DNA of 64,000 bases from Neoalteromonas flava (GTDB lineage Bacteria; Pseudomonadota; Gammaproteobacteria; Enterobacterales; Alteromonadaceae). The notes below the pieces were generated by a model. The model ran no database searches. It was not told the DNA's origin and saw only the letters and a list, made by a program, of their open reading frames with translations. Position 1 is the stretch's first letter. The number at the start of each line of letters is the position of its first letter. The translations under genes and the position numbers were made by a program. This document shows, piece after piece, positions 38,298 through 45,986 of the stretch. Where the stretch lies: contig NZ_PEAX01000004.1 in the NCBI RefSeq assembly GCF_002807685.1, positions 186,001-250,000 of the forward strand, written 5' to 3'.

Positions 38298-39647
38298 TTG
38301 AACGCTGTAGAGATTAGAACAGCTTTATCACTCGCGGCGGTGTATATGTCGCGAATGTTGGGGTTGTTTATGGTTATGCCGGTTTTGGCCATTGCCGCGA
38401 CTGAGTTTGCTGGTTTTTCACCATTGTTACTCGGCTTAGCGATTGGGGGTTACGGCCTCACGCAAGCAGTGCTGCAGATCCCCATGGGCATGTTGTCGGA
38501 TCGTATCGGCCGTAAGCCAGTCATTATTGCAGGACTCAGCGTATTTGCCGCAGGTAGTGTACTTGCTGCGCTTGCAGATACGATGTGGTTACTCATTCTT
38601 GGCCGCATTTTGCAGGGGGCTGGTGCTATCGCTGGTGCAGTGATGGCACTGGCGGCAGACACCACTCGGGTTGAGCAGCGCACTAAAGTCATGGCGATTA
38701 TTGGTGTATCTATTGGCATGTCGTTTTACATCGCAATCTTGTTAGGACCATTGCTTCAGCCAATCGCGGGTTTGTCTGGCTTGTTTGGGCTCACGGCGGT
38801 ATTTGCTCTTGTCTCTATTTTTCTTGTTATATTTGCAGTTCCAAATGCGCAGCAAGAGCAGCCCACTAGCGAAGTTCTGCCACAGAAACAAGAATTAAAA
38901 GAATTGCTGCGCCAGCCAGAATTATTCAAGTTGAACCTCAGTGTAGCGCTACTGCATATGATGATCACAATTCTGTTCGTTAACTTACCAGTGCAGCTCA
39001 GTCAGGTCGGTTTAGATTTATCTGCGCAGTGGCAGTTTTATGCCCCCGTTTTTGCCTTATCCTTGGTGTTGCTTGGCGCTTATATGCAAGTGGCCAAGCG
39101 CATCAAGACTTCGGTTGCTATTCAAATCCCAATTATTTGTTTACTAGTGGCGTTTTGGGGGTTTGGTTATGTTTCGCTGACGTATACCAGCGTGGTAATT
39201 TTTACCTTAATGTTTTTTGTTGGATTTAACTTTCTGGAAGCGCGCTTTCCAGCATTGGTTTCTATGTTTGCACCTGCTGGATCACGCGGTAGTGCCATGG
39301 GTATATATGCAAGTTTTCAGTTCTTTGGTGCATTTGCCGGCGGCATGCTTTCCGGCACATTGATCAGTTGGTTTGGGCTAGAAACCTTGTATGCTGTTTT
39401 GATTGTGATGTGCACACTTTGGTTAAGTTTATTTTTGAGATTTGTTGGTCACACGCAATTAAAACGCGTTACACTAGCGCTAGATCCTTCGCACACCGAT
39501 GCGGGTGCAATCACTCAGGCTTTGAAACAGTTAACCGGTGTGATTGAAGTTAACCCAGTGTTGCATGAAGGAGTTGTGTATTTGAAAGTCGACCCGATGT
39601 TTGATCAGCAACAGGCAAAACAAGCACTCGCGAACGATAAGAATTAG
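38298..39647 (+). CDS. MFS transporter, YajR-like, with C-terminal ferredoxin-like domain
   Basis: A 449-residue inner-membrane transporter with twelve hydrophobic helices. It opens VYMSRMLGLFMVMPVLA and has the helix 2-3 loop GMLSDRIGRKPVI and the motif-B region GRILQGAGAIAGA. The last 75 residues (TLALDPSHTDAGAITQALKQ and on) form a soluble domain like the YajR YAM/ferredoxin-like tail. The TTG at 38298 is taken as start: GAGAAGA lies just before it and homology begins there. An ATG at 38127 is in frame but would overlap the uvrA start and add non-family residues. Substrate unknown. uvrA-MFS-ssb order is common in gammaproteobacteria. Confidence 0.9.
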   Translation: MNAVEIRTALSLAAVYMSRMLGLFMVMPVLAIAATEFAGFSPLLLGLAIGGYGLTQAVLQIPMGMLSDRIGRKPVIIAGLSVFAAGSVLAALADTMWLLILGRILQGAGAIAGAVMALAADTTRVEQRTKVMAIIGVSIGMSFYIAILLGPLLQPIAGLSGLFGLTAVFALVSIFLVIFAVPNAQQEQPTSEVLPQKQELKELLRQPELFKLNLSVALLHMMITILFVNLPVQLSQVGLDLSAQWQFYAPVFALSLVLLGAYMQVAKRIKTSVAIQIPIICLLVAFWGFGYVSLTYTSVVIFTLMFFVGFNFLEARFPALVSMFAPAGSRGSAMGIYASFQFFGAFAGGMLSGTLISWFGLETLYAVLIVMCTLWLSLFLRFVGHTQLKRVTLALDPSHTDAGAITQALKQLTGVIEVNPVLHEGVVYLKVDPMFDQQQAKQALANDKN

Positions 39648-39659
39648 GAGAAAGTGGTT

Positions 39660-40184
39660 ATGGCCAGTCGAGGCGTAAATAAAGTCATTTTGGTTGGAAA
39701 TTTGGGCAACGACCCAGAGATCCGCTACATGCCAAATGGCAATGCAGTTGCGAACTTAAGTATTGCGACCAGTGAAAGTTGGAAAGATCAACAAGGCAAT
39801 ATGCAAGAAAAAACTGAGTGGCATCGGGTTACGATGTACCGCCGCTTAGCCGAAATTGCTGGCGAGTACCTTAAGAAAGGTTCACAAATTTACCTTGAAG
39901 GGAAATTGCAAACCCGTAAGTGGCAAGATCAACAAGGCCAAGACCGTTATACTACTGAAATTATTGCTGACCAAATGCAAATGTTAGGTGGGCGTGCAGA
40001 AGGGCAAGGACAAGGTCAGGGTGGCGGCTATCAGCAACGCCCACAAAATCAAGGCCAACAAGGCGGCTATCAGCAGGCACCTGGCAACAATCAGCGCCCA
40101 GCACAGAACAATCAAAATCAAGGCAACCAACCACCACCAATGGCTGAACCAGATTTCGATTTTGATGATGATATTCCGTTCTGA
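39660..40184 (+). CDS. ssb: Single-stranded DNA-binding protein SSB
   Basis: A 174-residue SSB. The OB fold spans about 1-112 ([20 protein letters not shown] at the start), followed by a Gly/Gln/Asn-rich disordered linker (about 115-163) and the acidic tip [10 protein letters not shown], which binds repair and replication partners. AGGAGAAAG precedes the ATG at 39660. It follows the MFS gene by 12 bases and ends in a strong terminator. Confidence 0.98.
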   Translation: MASRGVNKVILVGNLGNDPEIRYMPNGNAVANLSIATSESWKDQQGNMQEKTEWHRVTMYRRLAEIAGEYLKKGSQIYLEGKLQTRKWQDQQGQDRYTTEIIADQMQMLGGRAEGQGQGQGGGYQQRPQNQGQQGGYQQAPGNNQRPAQNNQNQGNQPPPMAEPDFDFDDDIPF

Positions 40185-40218
40185 TCTGAAATAAAAAAGA
40201 ATGGTGATTACTATTGAT

Positions 40219-40245
40219 AAAGACCGCTTAACCAGCGGTCTTTTT
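40219..40245 (+). terminator. Rho-independent terminator of ssb
   Basis: AAAGACCGCT, TAACC loop, AGCGGTCTTT then TT: a perfect ten-pair stem with terminal T-run, 34 bases after the stop. It marks the end of the core-gene block; the AT-rich accessory segment begins here. Confidence 0.9.
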
Positions 40246-40348
40246 GGTTGAACGAAACAGCTGTATAGGTAAGCAAATAGTGACTTTCAACTGTTATGAA
40301 ACTCTTGGTCTGAATAGTTAAATCTTGGCGTTTCCCTCGCCACAAGAC

Positions 40349-40717
40349 TTACATTGATATACAAGTTAAAAACCACTCACGAAGTGGCATCAAGATTGGG
40401 CGCAAAGCCTGCGAAAAATTCATTCTTATACTAATATAACGATGTATCGCCTTATTAATTTTAAGCCAAGCAGATAGGTATGCATATTCATTACTCTCTA
40501 AAAAGGATCCATCGACTAAACGTGAATGACGCTTGTAAAAGCTTTTGATGACAGGAGCGTCAAGCCCTAGGTTTATGTGGCCTGTTATAGAATATTGAAA
40601 GGTAAGCCGGTTGCAAAACCTTGTCTGTTCTGGGAGGTTGATCCTCAGGTCTCTCATAGCTGTTAAAAAGAGGCCCAACTCTCTTGAGATATCACATGTC
40701 CTAGTGGAGCTAGGCAA
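40349..40717 (-). CDS. Unrecognised small ORF in the AT-rich segment
   Basis: An open frame of 122 codons from a TTG at 40717, or 102 from the first internal ATG (MRDLRINLPEQ). No family recognised. It has no signal peptide or membrane helix and is basic and hydrophobic (KSFYKRHSRLVDGS, LREWFLTCISM). AGG, AGA and ATA codons are common, unlike the flanking core genes. It is divergent from the hybrid kinase, and a 15-base palindrome lies between the two. It could be a real accessory gene or a chance frame. Confidence 0.35.
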   Translation of the reverse strand: MPSSTRTCDISRELGLFLTAMRDLRINLPEQTRFCNRLTFQYSITGHINLGLDAPVIKSFYKRHSRLVDGSFLESNEYAYLSAWLKINKAIHRYISIRMNFSQALRPILMPLREWFLTCISM

Positions 40718-40730
40718 AAGTGTTTAGTTT

Positions 40731-40745
40731 AAACATGTCATGTTT
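40731..40745. promoter_or_regulatory. Palindrome between divergent starts, candidate operator
   Basis: AAACATG, T, CATGTTT is a perfect seven-base inverted repeat, 25 bases before the hybrid kinase ATG and 13 bases from the start of the opposite small ORF. It overlaps a second palindrome GTTTAAAC at 40727-40734. No regulator is encoded next to it apart from the kinase itself. Confidence 0.35.
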
Positions 40746-40770
40746 GACGTATTTTTTGGATGAATGTTAA

Positions 40771-43164
40771 ATGAATCAAGTTTTGTTTGACTTCGATATC
40801 AAAAACCTAAAACTGGTCGTATCAAAGAAGCGGGTTGTCATAGAAACATATCTGTTGAAGCTTAACAGACTCCTTCATGCGGACGTTTTATTTGTCGCCG
40901 AAACGAATCAGTCTTACAGCGAAGCCACCTCCCTTATTACTATCTCTGAACAAACCATAATTGATAATTTTTCATATTCGCTGGCAGATACACCTTGTGC
41001 GACTCTCTTTGAAACTGACATGTGCGTTTACCCAAGCGGCGTTGCGGAAGCCTTTCCAAAAAATTTTCTGCTAGATGAGATGGGCATTGTCGCGTATTTG
41101 GGACTTCCAATTGTCGCTACTGAAGGGAGGCCTGTCGGGATTCTTGTGGCCTTGTTTAAAAGAGAATTGGAAAGCGTGGAGCTCATACAGCATTCTTTTG
41201 AGATGTTTGCCGGCCATCTGAGCACTCTGCTGCAGGAGACTTTCATCAATGAAAAAATGCTAAGGCAAAATCAGGTTCTAGAAGAGGTTAGCCGTTCAGC
41301 CAGAATTGGTAGCTGGCAGTTAGATATTGATGAAATGACCATGCACTGGTCTGATCAGCTATGTGAGCTTTTTGAGGTGGGACATCAGTTCAGATCAATT
41401 CATATCGATTCTATGTTGGATTTAGTTAATCCGCAGGATAAATCTAAAGCTCGGCTATTCTTCGAATCCGCACGTCTTAATCAAAAGAACAAAAGTATTA
41501 GTTTTCAATTGTTGCATTCCAGTGGTCAATACAGAACAGTGGTTTGTAGTGTTATTGAATACTTAGAACAACACAAAATATCTGGGTTGCTACAGGATAT
41601 TTCCGAGAAAAAATACGTTTATGATCAATTGGCCACGCAGCAAAAAGAGTTGCTCGCCCAAGAGAAAATGATGCAGGACATCATGAATTGCTCACCTGCA
41701 GTAATTTACGTTAAGGCTGTCAATGGAAAATACCTTTACATAAACGATCAATACTTAAGAATTTTTGGTCTCGTACGCGAGGATATTATTGGTAAAAGCG
41801 ATTTGGATATTTTTCCGGAAGCGACCGCACAAGAGTTAATGTTGAACGACCGCAATGTTATTGCATCCAAATCTCATATTGTGCTTGAGGAGCAAATACC
41901 ACAGCCGGATGGGGTTAAGTTATACATCTCTGAAAAGTTTCCGTTAGTGGACAGTAACGGTGATGTGTATGCGCTTTGCGGTATTTCGACGGATGTCACA
42001 GACCGAAGCAATCAGGAAATGCACTTGAGGCAAGCACAAAAAATGGAAGCGATCGGTCAATTGGCTGGAGGCATTGCACACGATTTTAATAACCACTTGG
42101 CCAGTATCATGGGGTATGCCGAGCTTGCATTGGCTGGCGATAACCCTCAAAAAAACAAAAAGTATATCAAGAACATTTTGCTTTCCGCTGAAAACTCGAG
42201 TGAGCTAACCAAAAAGCTTCTTACCTTTTCTAGAAAAGAAAACGTTCAGAAAGAAGTCCTGAATCTTCACCAGTTGATTAGAGATACTAGCGAACTGTTA
42301 TCTCACACTTTGGAAAAACGTATAGAGATCAAAACGGACCTCAGCGCTAGCAATGCTTTCATCGAGGGAAATAAATCGGTCTTCCAAAACGTTTTAATCA
42401 ATCTTGGGTTGAACGCTCGTGATGCGATGCCATCGGGAGGGGTAATAAATATAAGGACCGCCAATGTTAACCGGGCTTCTGTGCCTTACATCGATGTCAA
42501 CGCGAGCGATGATCCAAACAGCTTTGTGTGCCTGGATTTTGAAGACACTGGCATCGGTATGACGGAAGCAACTCTCGCTAAAGTTTTCGACCCCTTTTTT
42601 ACGACCAAGGAGCAAGGAAAGGGAACTGGCATGGGGTTGGCCTCAGCCTATGGCACAATAAAAGATATGGGGGGAACCATAGAGGTCGAGAGCTCTGTCG
42701 ATATTGGGACGACGTTCAAATTATACATTCCCACAACCCTATCAGTACCTGTATGTGATAGAGGAGCTCATGCAGCTGAAACGGGTAATCAGGTAACAAT
42801 GCGTACTATTTTGCTGGTGGATGATGAACCGTCCATAAGAGACCTTTGCCAGGAGTTTTTTGATTCTTTGGGCTACCATTCCATGTTTGCTTGCGATGGC
42901 TCCCAGGCTGTTGAACTATATACGAAGCACTGGGCTGAGATCGATTTGGTGATTTTGGATATGCTCATGCCCAAAATGACAGGGGAAGAAACCTTTCATA
43001 AATTGAAAAGCATCAACCCTGATGTCAAGGTTGTGATTGCTTCGGGATACACTGCGAACATCTCTACCAAAGATCTCATGTTGGCAGGTGTTTTCAGTTT
43101 CCTAGATAAACCCTATAAACTTTCTGATTTACAATACTGTATCGAACAGGCATGTAATTCTTAG
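40771..43164 (+). CDS. Hybrid sensor histidine kinase, GAF-PAS-PAS-HisKA-HATPase-REC
   Basis: A 797-residue soluble hybrid kinase, no membrane helix. GAF domain at about 15-155 (YSLADTPCATLFETD, AYLGLPIVATEGRPVGIL); PAS1 at about 175-280 (ARIGSWQLDIDEM); PAS2 at about 300-412 (SPAVIYVKAVNGKYLYINDQY); HisKA with phospho-His437 in GGIAHDFNNHL; HATPase with N548, G1 DTGIGM at 592-597, G2 GKGTGMGL; and receiver with D684/D685, acceptor D730 and K780. The GGIAHDFNN form places it with kinases lacking a separate DNA-binding partner. The start has no clear ribosome site. No cognate regulator or histidine phosphotransfer gene is adjacent. Confidence 0.94.
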   Translation: MNQVLFDFDIKNLKLVVSKKRVVIETYLLKLNRLLHADVLFVAETNQSYSEATSLITISEQTIIDNFSYSLADTPCATLFETDMCVYPSGVAEAFPKNFLLDEMGIVAYLGLPIVATEGRPVGILVALFKRELESVELIQHSFEMFAGHLSTLLQETFINEKMLRQNQVLEEVSRSARIGSWQLDIDEMTMHWSDQLCELFEVGHQFRSIHIDSMLDLVNPQDKSKARLFFESARLNQKNKSISFQLLHSSGQYRTVVCSVIEYLEQHKISGLLQDISEKKYVYDQLATQQKELLAQEKMMQDIMNCSPAVIYVKAVNGKYLYINDQYLRIFGLVREDIIGKSDLDIFPEATAQELMLNDRNVIASKSHIVLEEQIPQPDGVKLYISEKFPLVDSNGDVYALCGISTDVTDRSNQEMHLRQAQKMEAIGQLAGGIAHDFNNHLASIMGYAELALAGDNPQKNKKYIKNILLSAENSSELTKKLLTFSRKENVQKEVLNLHQLIRDTSELLSHTLEKRIEIKTDLSASNAFIEGNKSVFQNVLINLGLNARDAMPSGGVINIRTANVNRASVPYIDVNASDDPNSFVCLDFEDTGIGMTEATLAKVFDPFFTTKEQGKGTGMGLASAYGTIKDMGGTIEVESSVDIGTTFKLYIPTTLSVPVCDRGAHAAETGNQVTMRTILLVDDEPSIRDLCQEFFDSLGYHSMFACDGSQAVELYTKHWAEIDLVILDMLMPKMTGEETFHKLKSINPDVKVVIASGYTANISTKDLMLAGVFSFLDKPYKLSDLQYCIEQACNS

Positions 43165-43568
43165 TCGTCTCTAATGAGAGCTAGTACTCAGGCGATAAGC
43201 TGATTGGTAAATACCGACTAATGGGAAAGTCTTTCATGCTATTGCCCAGTTGAGCTTTCAATAATATCAAGAAGAGCCCCCGAAAAAATTGAAGCCCCAC
43301 GAAAACAGCCATGAGAACGCGTTGACTGCAAAAGAAATACGAGTTCAATGGCTACCCGCTGAAAATGCTCCACGCGTTTATTCCCGATAAAAAATCATTG
43401 ATGTAACACGACTGGGAGACGAAATATAAGAAGAATAAACTTCATAGATGAACTTGCTTACAAGACAACTTACAGCCCGTCATCCTCGCGAAGGCGAGGA
43501 TCTCCAGAAGACAACAAGCAGACTTTCGAACTTTGGTTTAGTTGCTAAAGGTTTAGGTTAAAAAGCAG
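43165..43568. other. 404-base gap between the hybrid kinase and the PAS gene
   Basis: I see no gene. The plus-strand triplets around 43336-43408 read KKYEFNGYPLKMLHAF and end at a stop, only 26 codons and startless. One member of the hairpin repeat family lies at 43479-43505. The rest is AT-rich without clear structure. Confidence 0.6.
43479..43505. repeat. Hairpin repeat, copy A (GAAG loop)
   Basis: CGTC, then ATCCTCGC, GAAG, GCGAGGAT, then CTC: a perfect eight-pair stem at 43483-43490 and 43495-43502. Closely related GTCATCC-type palindromes with a GAAG loop are dispersed widely in proteobacterial genomes. It matches the layout of the two copies near 44.9 kb read on the opposite strand. 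Confidence 0.8.
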
Positions 43569-44564
43569 TCATTTCACATTCAAAAACATCATTATTTGCT
43601 TGGAATTAGCGATAATGGAAGCATCTAACGCATGAATATCATTCGATGACTGCTCGATAAAAATATTTTTAAACCACAAACACAACTCGTCAACAAGCTC
43701 TCGCAATGATTGCAGTACTATTTCACTGATGGTTTTACTTTCAGCCTCATCAAATGCTACTGAAAGCTCACTGATTGCATCTGAGACTTCTGTGAATTCA
43801 ATTAGAAAACTTATATGCCTAGAAAACTCACTGACAAGACTTGTCATTCTATTGCATTCGTCCAAATTATCTAGACTTTCAATGTGCATAATAATAAGAG
43901 CCTGTAATTCACACAGAATATCATCGATTGCTCTTAATTCATCCTCTTCAATTAAAGCGTTTTCAATGAAAGTTTGAGCATTAATTGCTTCTTTTTGAAT
44001 GATGGGGATACTTGATTCTTCATGAGCATCGAAATCGAAAAACAAGCCATCCGCAACTTCATGAGCAGACTTATCAGGTGATGCATGTTTATCGCTAGAT
44101 TTCAGCGCGTTTAATTCTCTTTTAAGAGCTTTATTTTCTTTTGTTAGTTTATTTAGAAGATTCCATGCTCCACTCAGGTCGCGTTGCACTGACAAGAACC
44201 CTAACACGATTCCATCATCATCTTTAAAGGGAGTAATATTCCAACGTACAGGATAGGCCTCGTTGTTTTTCCTGTAATTAAATGAGACTCCTGAAAAGCC
44301 ATTACCTTTTAATAAGCTCTCCTCTAATAACCGAAGCGTTCTTTGATTACTTCTTTCTCCTTGTAGGATGGAGGGGGACTTGCCCAGAAGCTCACTTGGC
44401 GAATATCCTGTAATTTGACAAAAAGCAATATTCACATAAATTATCTTGTAGTAGCCATCTGTTTTATTGTCGGTAGCAATTACTGGCAATAAATATTCAT
44501 CAAAAACCTGACTTGCGAAATGAATAAGTTGCTTGAGCGACGTCACATCAAATTCTCTAATCAT
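43569..44564 (-). CDS. PAS protein with unassigned helical C-terminal half
   Basis: A 331-residue soluble protein. PAS domain at about 20-130: VIATDNKTDGYYKIIYVN, GYSPSELLGKSPSILQGERS, and the last strands RWNITPFKDDDGIVLGFLSV. The 61-76 segment follows the LOV pattern GxNCRxLQG, but the photoactive cysteine position is Pro64, so it is not a flavin-adduct photoreceptor. Residues 131-155 form a coiled coil (LLNKLTKENKALKRELNAL). About 195-331 is an acidic all-helical region I cannot assign; it might be a phosphotransfer-like or hemerythrin-like bundle, but no diagnostic motif was confirmed. Its plus-strand neighbour, the hybrid kinase, lacks a partner. Confidence 0.8.
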   Translation of the reverse strand: MIREFDVTSLKQLIHFASQVFDEYLLPVIATDNKTDGYYKIIYVNIAFCQITGYSPSELLGKSPSILQGERSNQRTLRLLEESLLKGNGFSGVSFNYRKNNEAYPVRWNITPFKDDDGIVLGFLSVQRDLSGAWNLLNKLTKENKALKRELNALKSSDKHASPDKSAHEVADGLFFDFDAHEESSIPIIQKEAINAQTFIENALIEEDELRAIDDILCELQALIIMHIESLDNLDECNRMTSLVSEFSRHISFLIEFTEVSDAISELSVAFDEAESKTISEIVLQSLRELVDELCLWFKNIFIEQSSNDIHALDASIIANSKQIMMFLNVK

Positions 44565-44858
44565 TTAATAGTAGTAATGTAAACTCTAATTTCAGCAATT
44601 CAAGCAATAAATCCGATGCTTAGGTGTAATATAGAGCGTCTCTTAGCTGTACATTTTTATTGTTATCAGTGAGTTTTCATCAATCAAAGACTATATAAAT
44701 CCATAAAATATTCATAGTTAATGTAAGTGTTTCGTATATACAGGAGAGCATTAAACGTGATTTCTTTTCGTGAACGGCAGTCGAGCAGCCGCTTTTTGAA
44801 CCTCACCTTTTCGCTTATTTCTGATCATGAGATTCACTTATGCCAATGTCCGCAATAC

Positions 44859-44945
44859 GTACTCAGCAGATCCTGATTTTCATCAGGATGACAGGCTGAC
44901 AAAAGTACACAGCAGATCCTGATTTCTATCAGGATGACGGACTGA
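44859..44945. repeat. Hairpin repeats, copies B and C in tandem
   Basis: Two direct units of 41 bases (44859-44899 and 44905-44945), five bases apart, differ at five positions. Each contains ATCCTGAT, a four-base loop (TTTC or TTCT), ATCAGGAT. Read on the minus strand each is GTC-ATCCTGAT-loop-ATCAGGAT-CTGCTG, the same layout as copy A at 43479, but with CTGAT in place of CTCGC in the stem arm. Confidence 0.85.
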
Positions 44946-44960
44946 AGGACGTAAATAGAA

Positions 44961-44976
44961 GACCAAATGTTTGGTC
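44961..44976. repeat. Short inverted repeat
   Basis: GACCAAA, TG, TTTGGTC: perfect seven-base arms two bases apart, between the tandem repeats and the efpL terminator. No role is evident. Confidence 0.5.
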
Positions 44977-45000
44977 GGGCTCTCTTATTATTTTGTCAGA

Positions 45001-45033
45001 AGCCACTCCAAGCGAGAAACTATTGGAGTGGCT
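45001..45033 (-). terminator. Hairpin terminator of efpL
   Basis: AGCCACTCCAA and TTGGAGTGGCT form a perfect 11-pair stem with an 11-base loop, 24 bases past the efpL stop on the minus strand. The bases that follow (TCTGACAAAAT) lack a clean T-run. Confidence 0.55.
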
Positions 45034-45056
45034 ATAACGTTCTTATTCTTGACGCC

Positions 45057-45629
45057 TTATTTATCTGCGCGACTCTGGAATTTGCGCTCTTCGGTATTAA
45101 TTTTCACCTTCTCACCGGTCGAGATATATTCAGGCACTTGCACTACTAATCCAGTAGATAGGGTCGCAGGTTTTGTACGAGATGTGGCAGAAGCACCTTT
45201 TATCGAAGGGTCAGTTTCAACTACTTCCAGCTCTACACTCATGGGTAAATCCAAAGCGACGGGCTGATCAGAAACTACTAACACCTGCATTCCCTCAGTG
45301 CCCTCATTAAAGAACAACGCTTCATCAGCGAGAGTGTCTTTGTGCAAATGATATGGCGTATAGTCTTCGTTATCTAAGAACACATACTCATCACCATCCA
45401 TGTAAGAGAACATAACCGGGCGACGGGTTAAATCGGCCATCTCTAACATATCGGAGTCTTTAAACGTCTCGTCAAACTTAGCGCCGCTCACCACATCATA
45501 CATACGCATACGATAGATGCTGCCCCCAGCTCTGCCCTGCGGCACGGAGCGTTCGATGTCTCTAACGATACAAGTCTTACCGTTAAATACTATGGTGTTG
45601 TTCTTTTTAATCTCACTTGCCTTAGGCAT
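45057..45629 (-). CDS. efpL: Elongation factor P-like protein EfpL (YeiP)
   Basis: A 190-residue EF-P paralogue that helps ribosomes through difficult peptide bonds such as polyproline. It has the YeiP start [18 protein letters not shown], the loop SVPQGRAGG where EfpL carries an arginine instead of the modified lysine of EF-P, the [20 protein letters not shown] block, and the domain III signature [19 protein letters not shown]. The ATG at 45629 has AGGAACGAAAA upstream and matches the family; an in-frame ATG at 45662 would add 11 non-family residues. It stands alone between the accessory segment and the peroxidase gene. Confidence 0.95.
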   Translation of the reverse strand: MPKASEIKKNNTIVFNGKTCIVRDIERSVPQGRAGGSIYRMRMYDVVSGAKFDETFKDSDMLEMADLTRRPVMFSYMDGDEYVFLDNEDYTPYHLHKDTLADEALFFNEGTEGMQVLVVSDQPVALDLPMSVELEVVETDPSIKGASATSRTKPATLSTGLVVQVPEYISTGEKVKINTEERKFQSRADK

Positions 45630-45986
45630 TTTTCGTTCCTGTTGTTCTGGCTCTGATGCCATTTCAAAAGGAGCTATTTTGTCTCAGATGCACGGATAAT
45701 AAAAGAGCAACCTATTGACTGCCCGCTCAACTAAGATCTTACGTTTTCTGCGAAACGGCATACACATGTTTTGGTTCTGCATGCTCAATAGATAGGCTAA
45801 TAATTCCTCATACGGGCAATCTTTCAGTAAAACAGTGTTGAAATTCAACTAAAAACAGAATCGCTTTTAGTTGGACGGTTTATTGATCAGCGCCCAAACT
45901 CAAACAAATGTCTTTTATGTTCCTTTTGTTATGTTGCCGAGCACGCGATTTTTATTAGCTGTTGGTATTGAATACAAATACTCGTT
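45630..45986. other. 357-base gap between efpL and the peroxidase
   Basis: The efpL promoter should lie here. I see no gene. An inverted repeat CAACTAAAA / TTTTAGTTG with a ten-base loop is at 45846-45873 and could end the upstream-going peroxidase transcript, whose stop is 114 bases to the right. Confidence 0.5.
45846..45873. terminator. AT-rich inverted repeat after the peroxidase gene
   Basis: CAACTAAAA and TTTTAGTTG pair over nine bases around a ten-base loop. AT-rich, with a weak T-run; a possible terminator for the minus-strand peroxidase. Confidence 0.35.

Larger units (their letters stand above)
44565..45056. other. 492-base gap holding a cluster of hairpins
   Basis: No convincing gene. 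A GTG at 44757 with GGAG ten bases upstream opens a 39-codon frame (VISFRERQSSSRFLNLTFSL at its start) that ends inside the first hairpin repeat; I rate it below 0.2. Four inverted repeats follow within 165 bases: two tandem copies of the repeat family, GACCAAA/TTTGGTC at 44961-44976, and the efpL terminator hairpin. Confidence 0.6.

Noticed and set aside
43336-43413. Possible transposase tail after the hybrid kinase (KKYEFNGYPLKMLHAF)
   Set aside because: Only 26 startless codons with no recognisable motif or terminal repeats; chance is the simpler explanation.
44757-44876. 39-residue GTG-started peptide with a GGAG site
   Set aside because: Spacing of ten bases is long, the product matches nothing, and it ends inside a repeat; kept only as a note in the gap entry.
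43479-44945. CRISPR-like array
   Set aside because: Only three hairpin units, two with a five-base gap and one 1.4 kb away, no spacers of uniform length and no cas genes.
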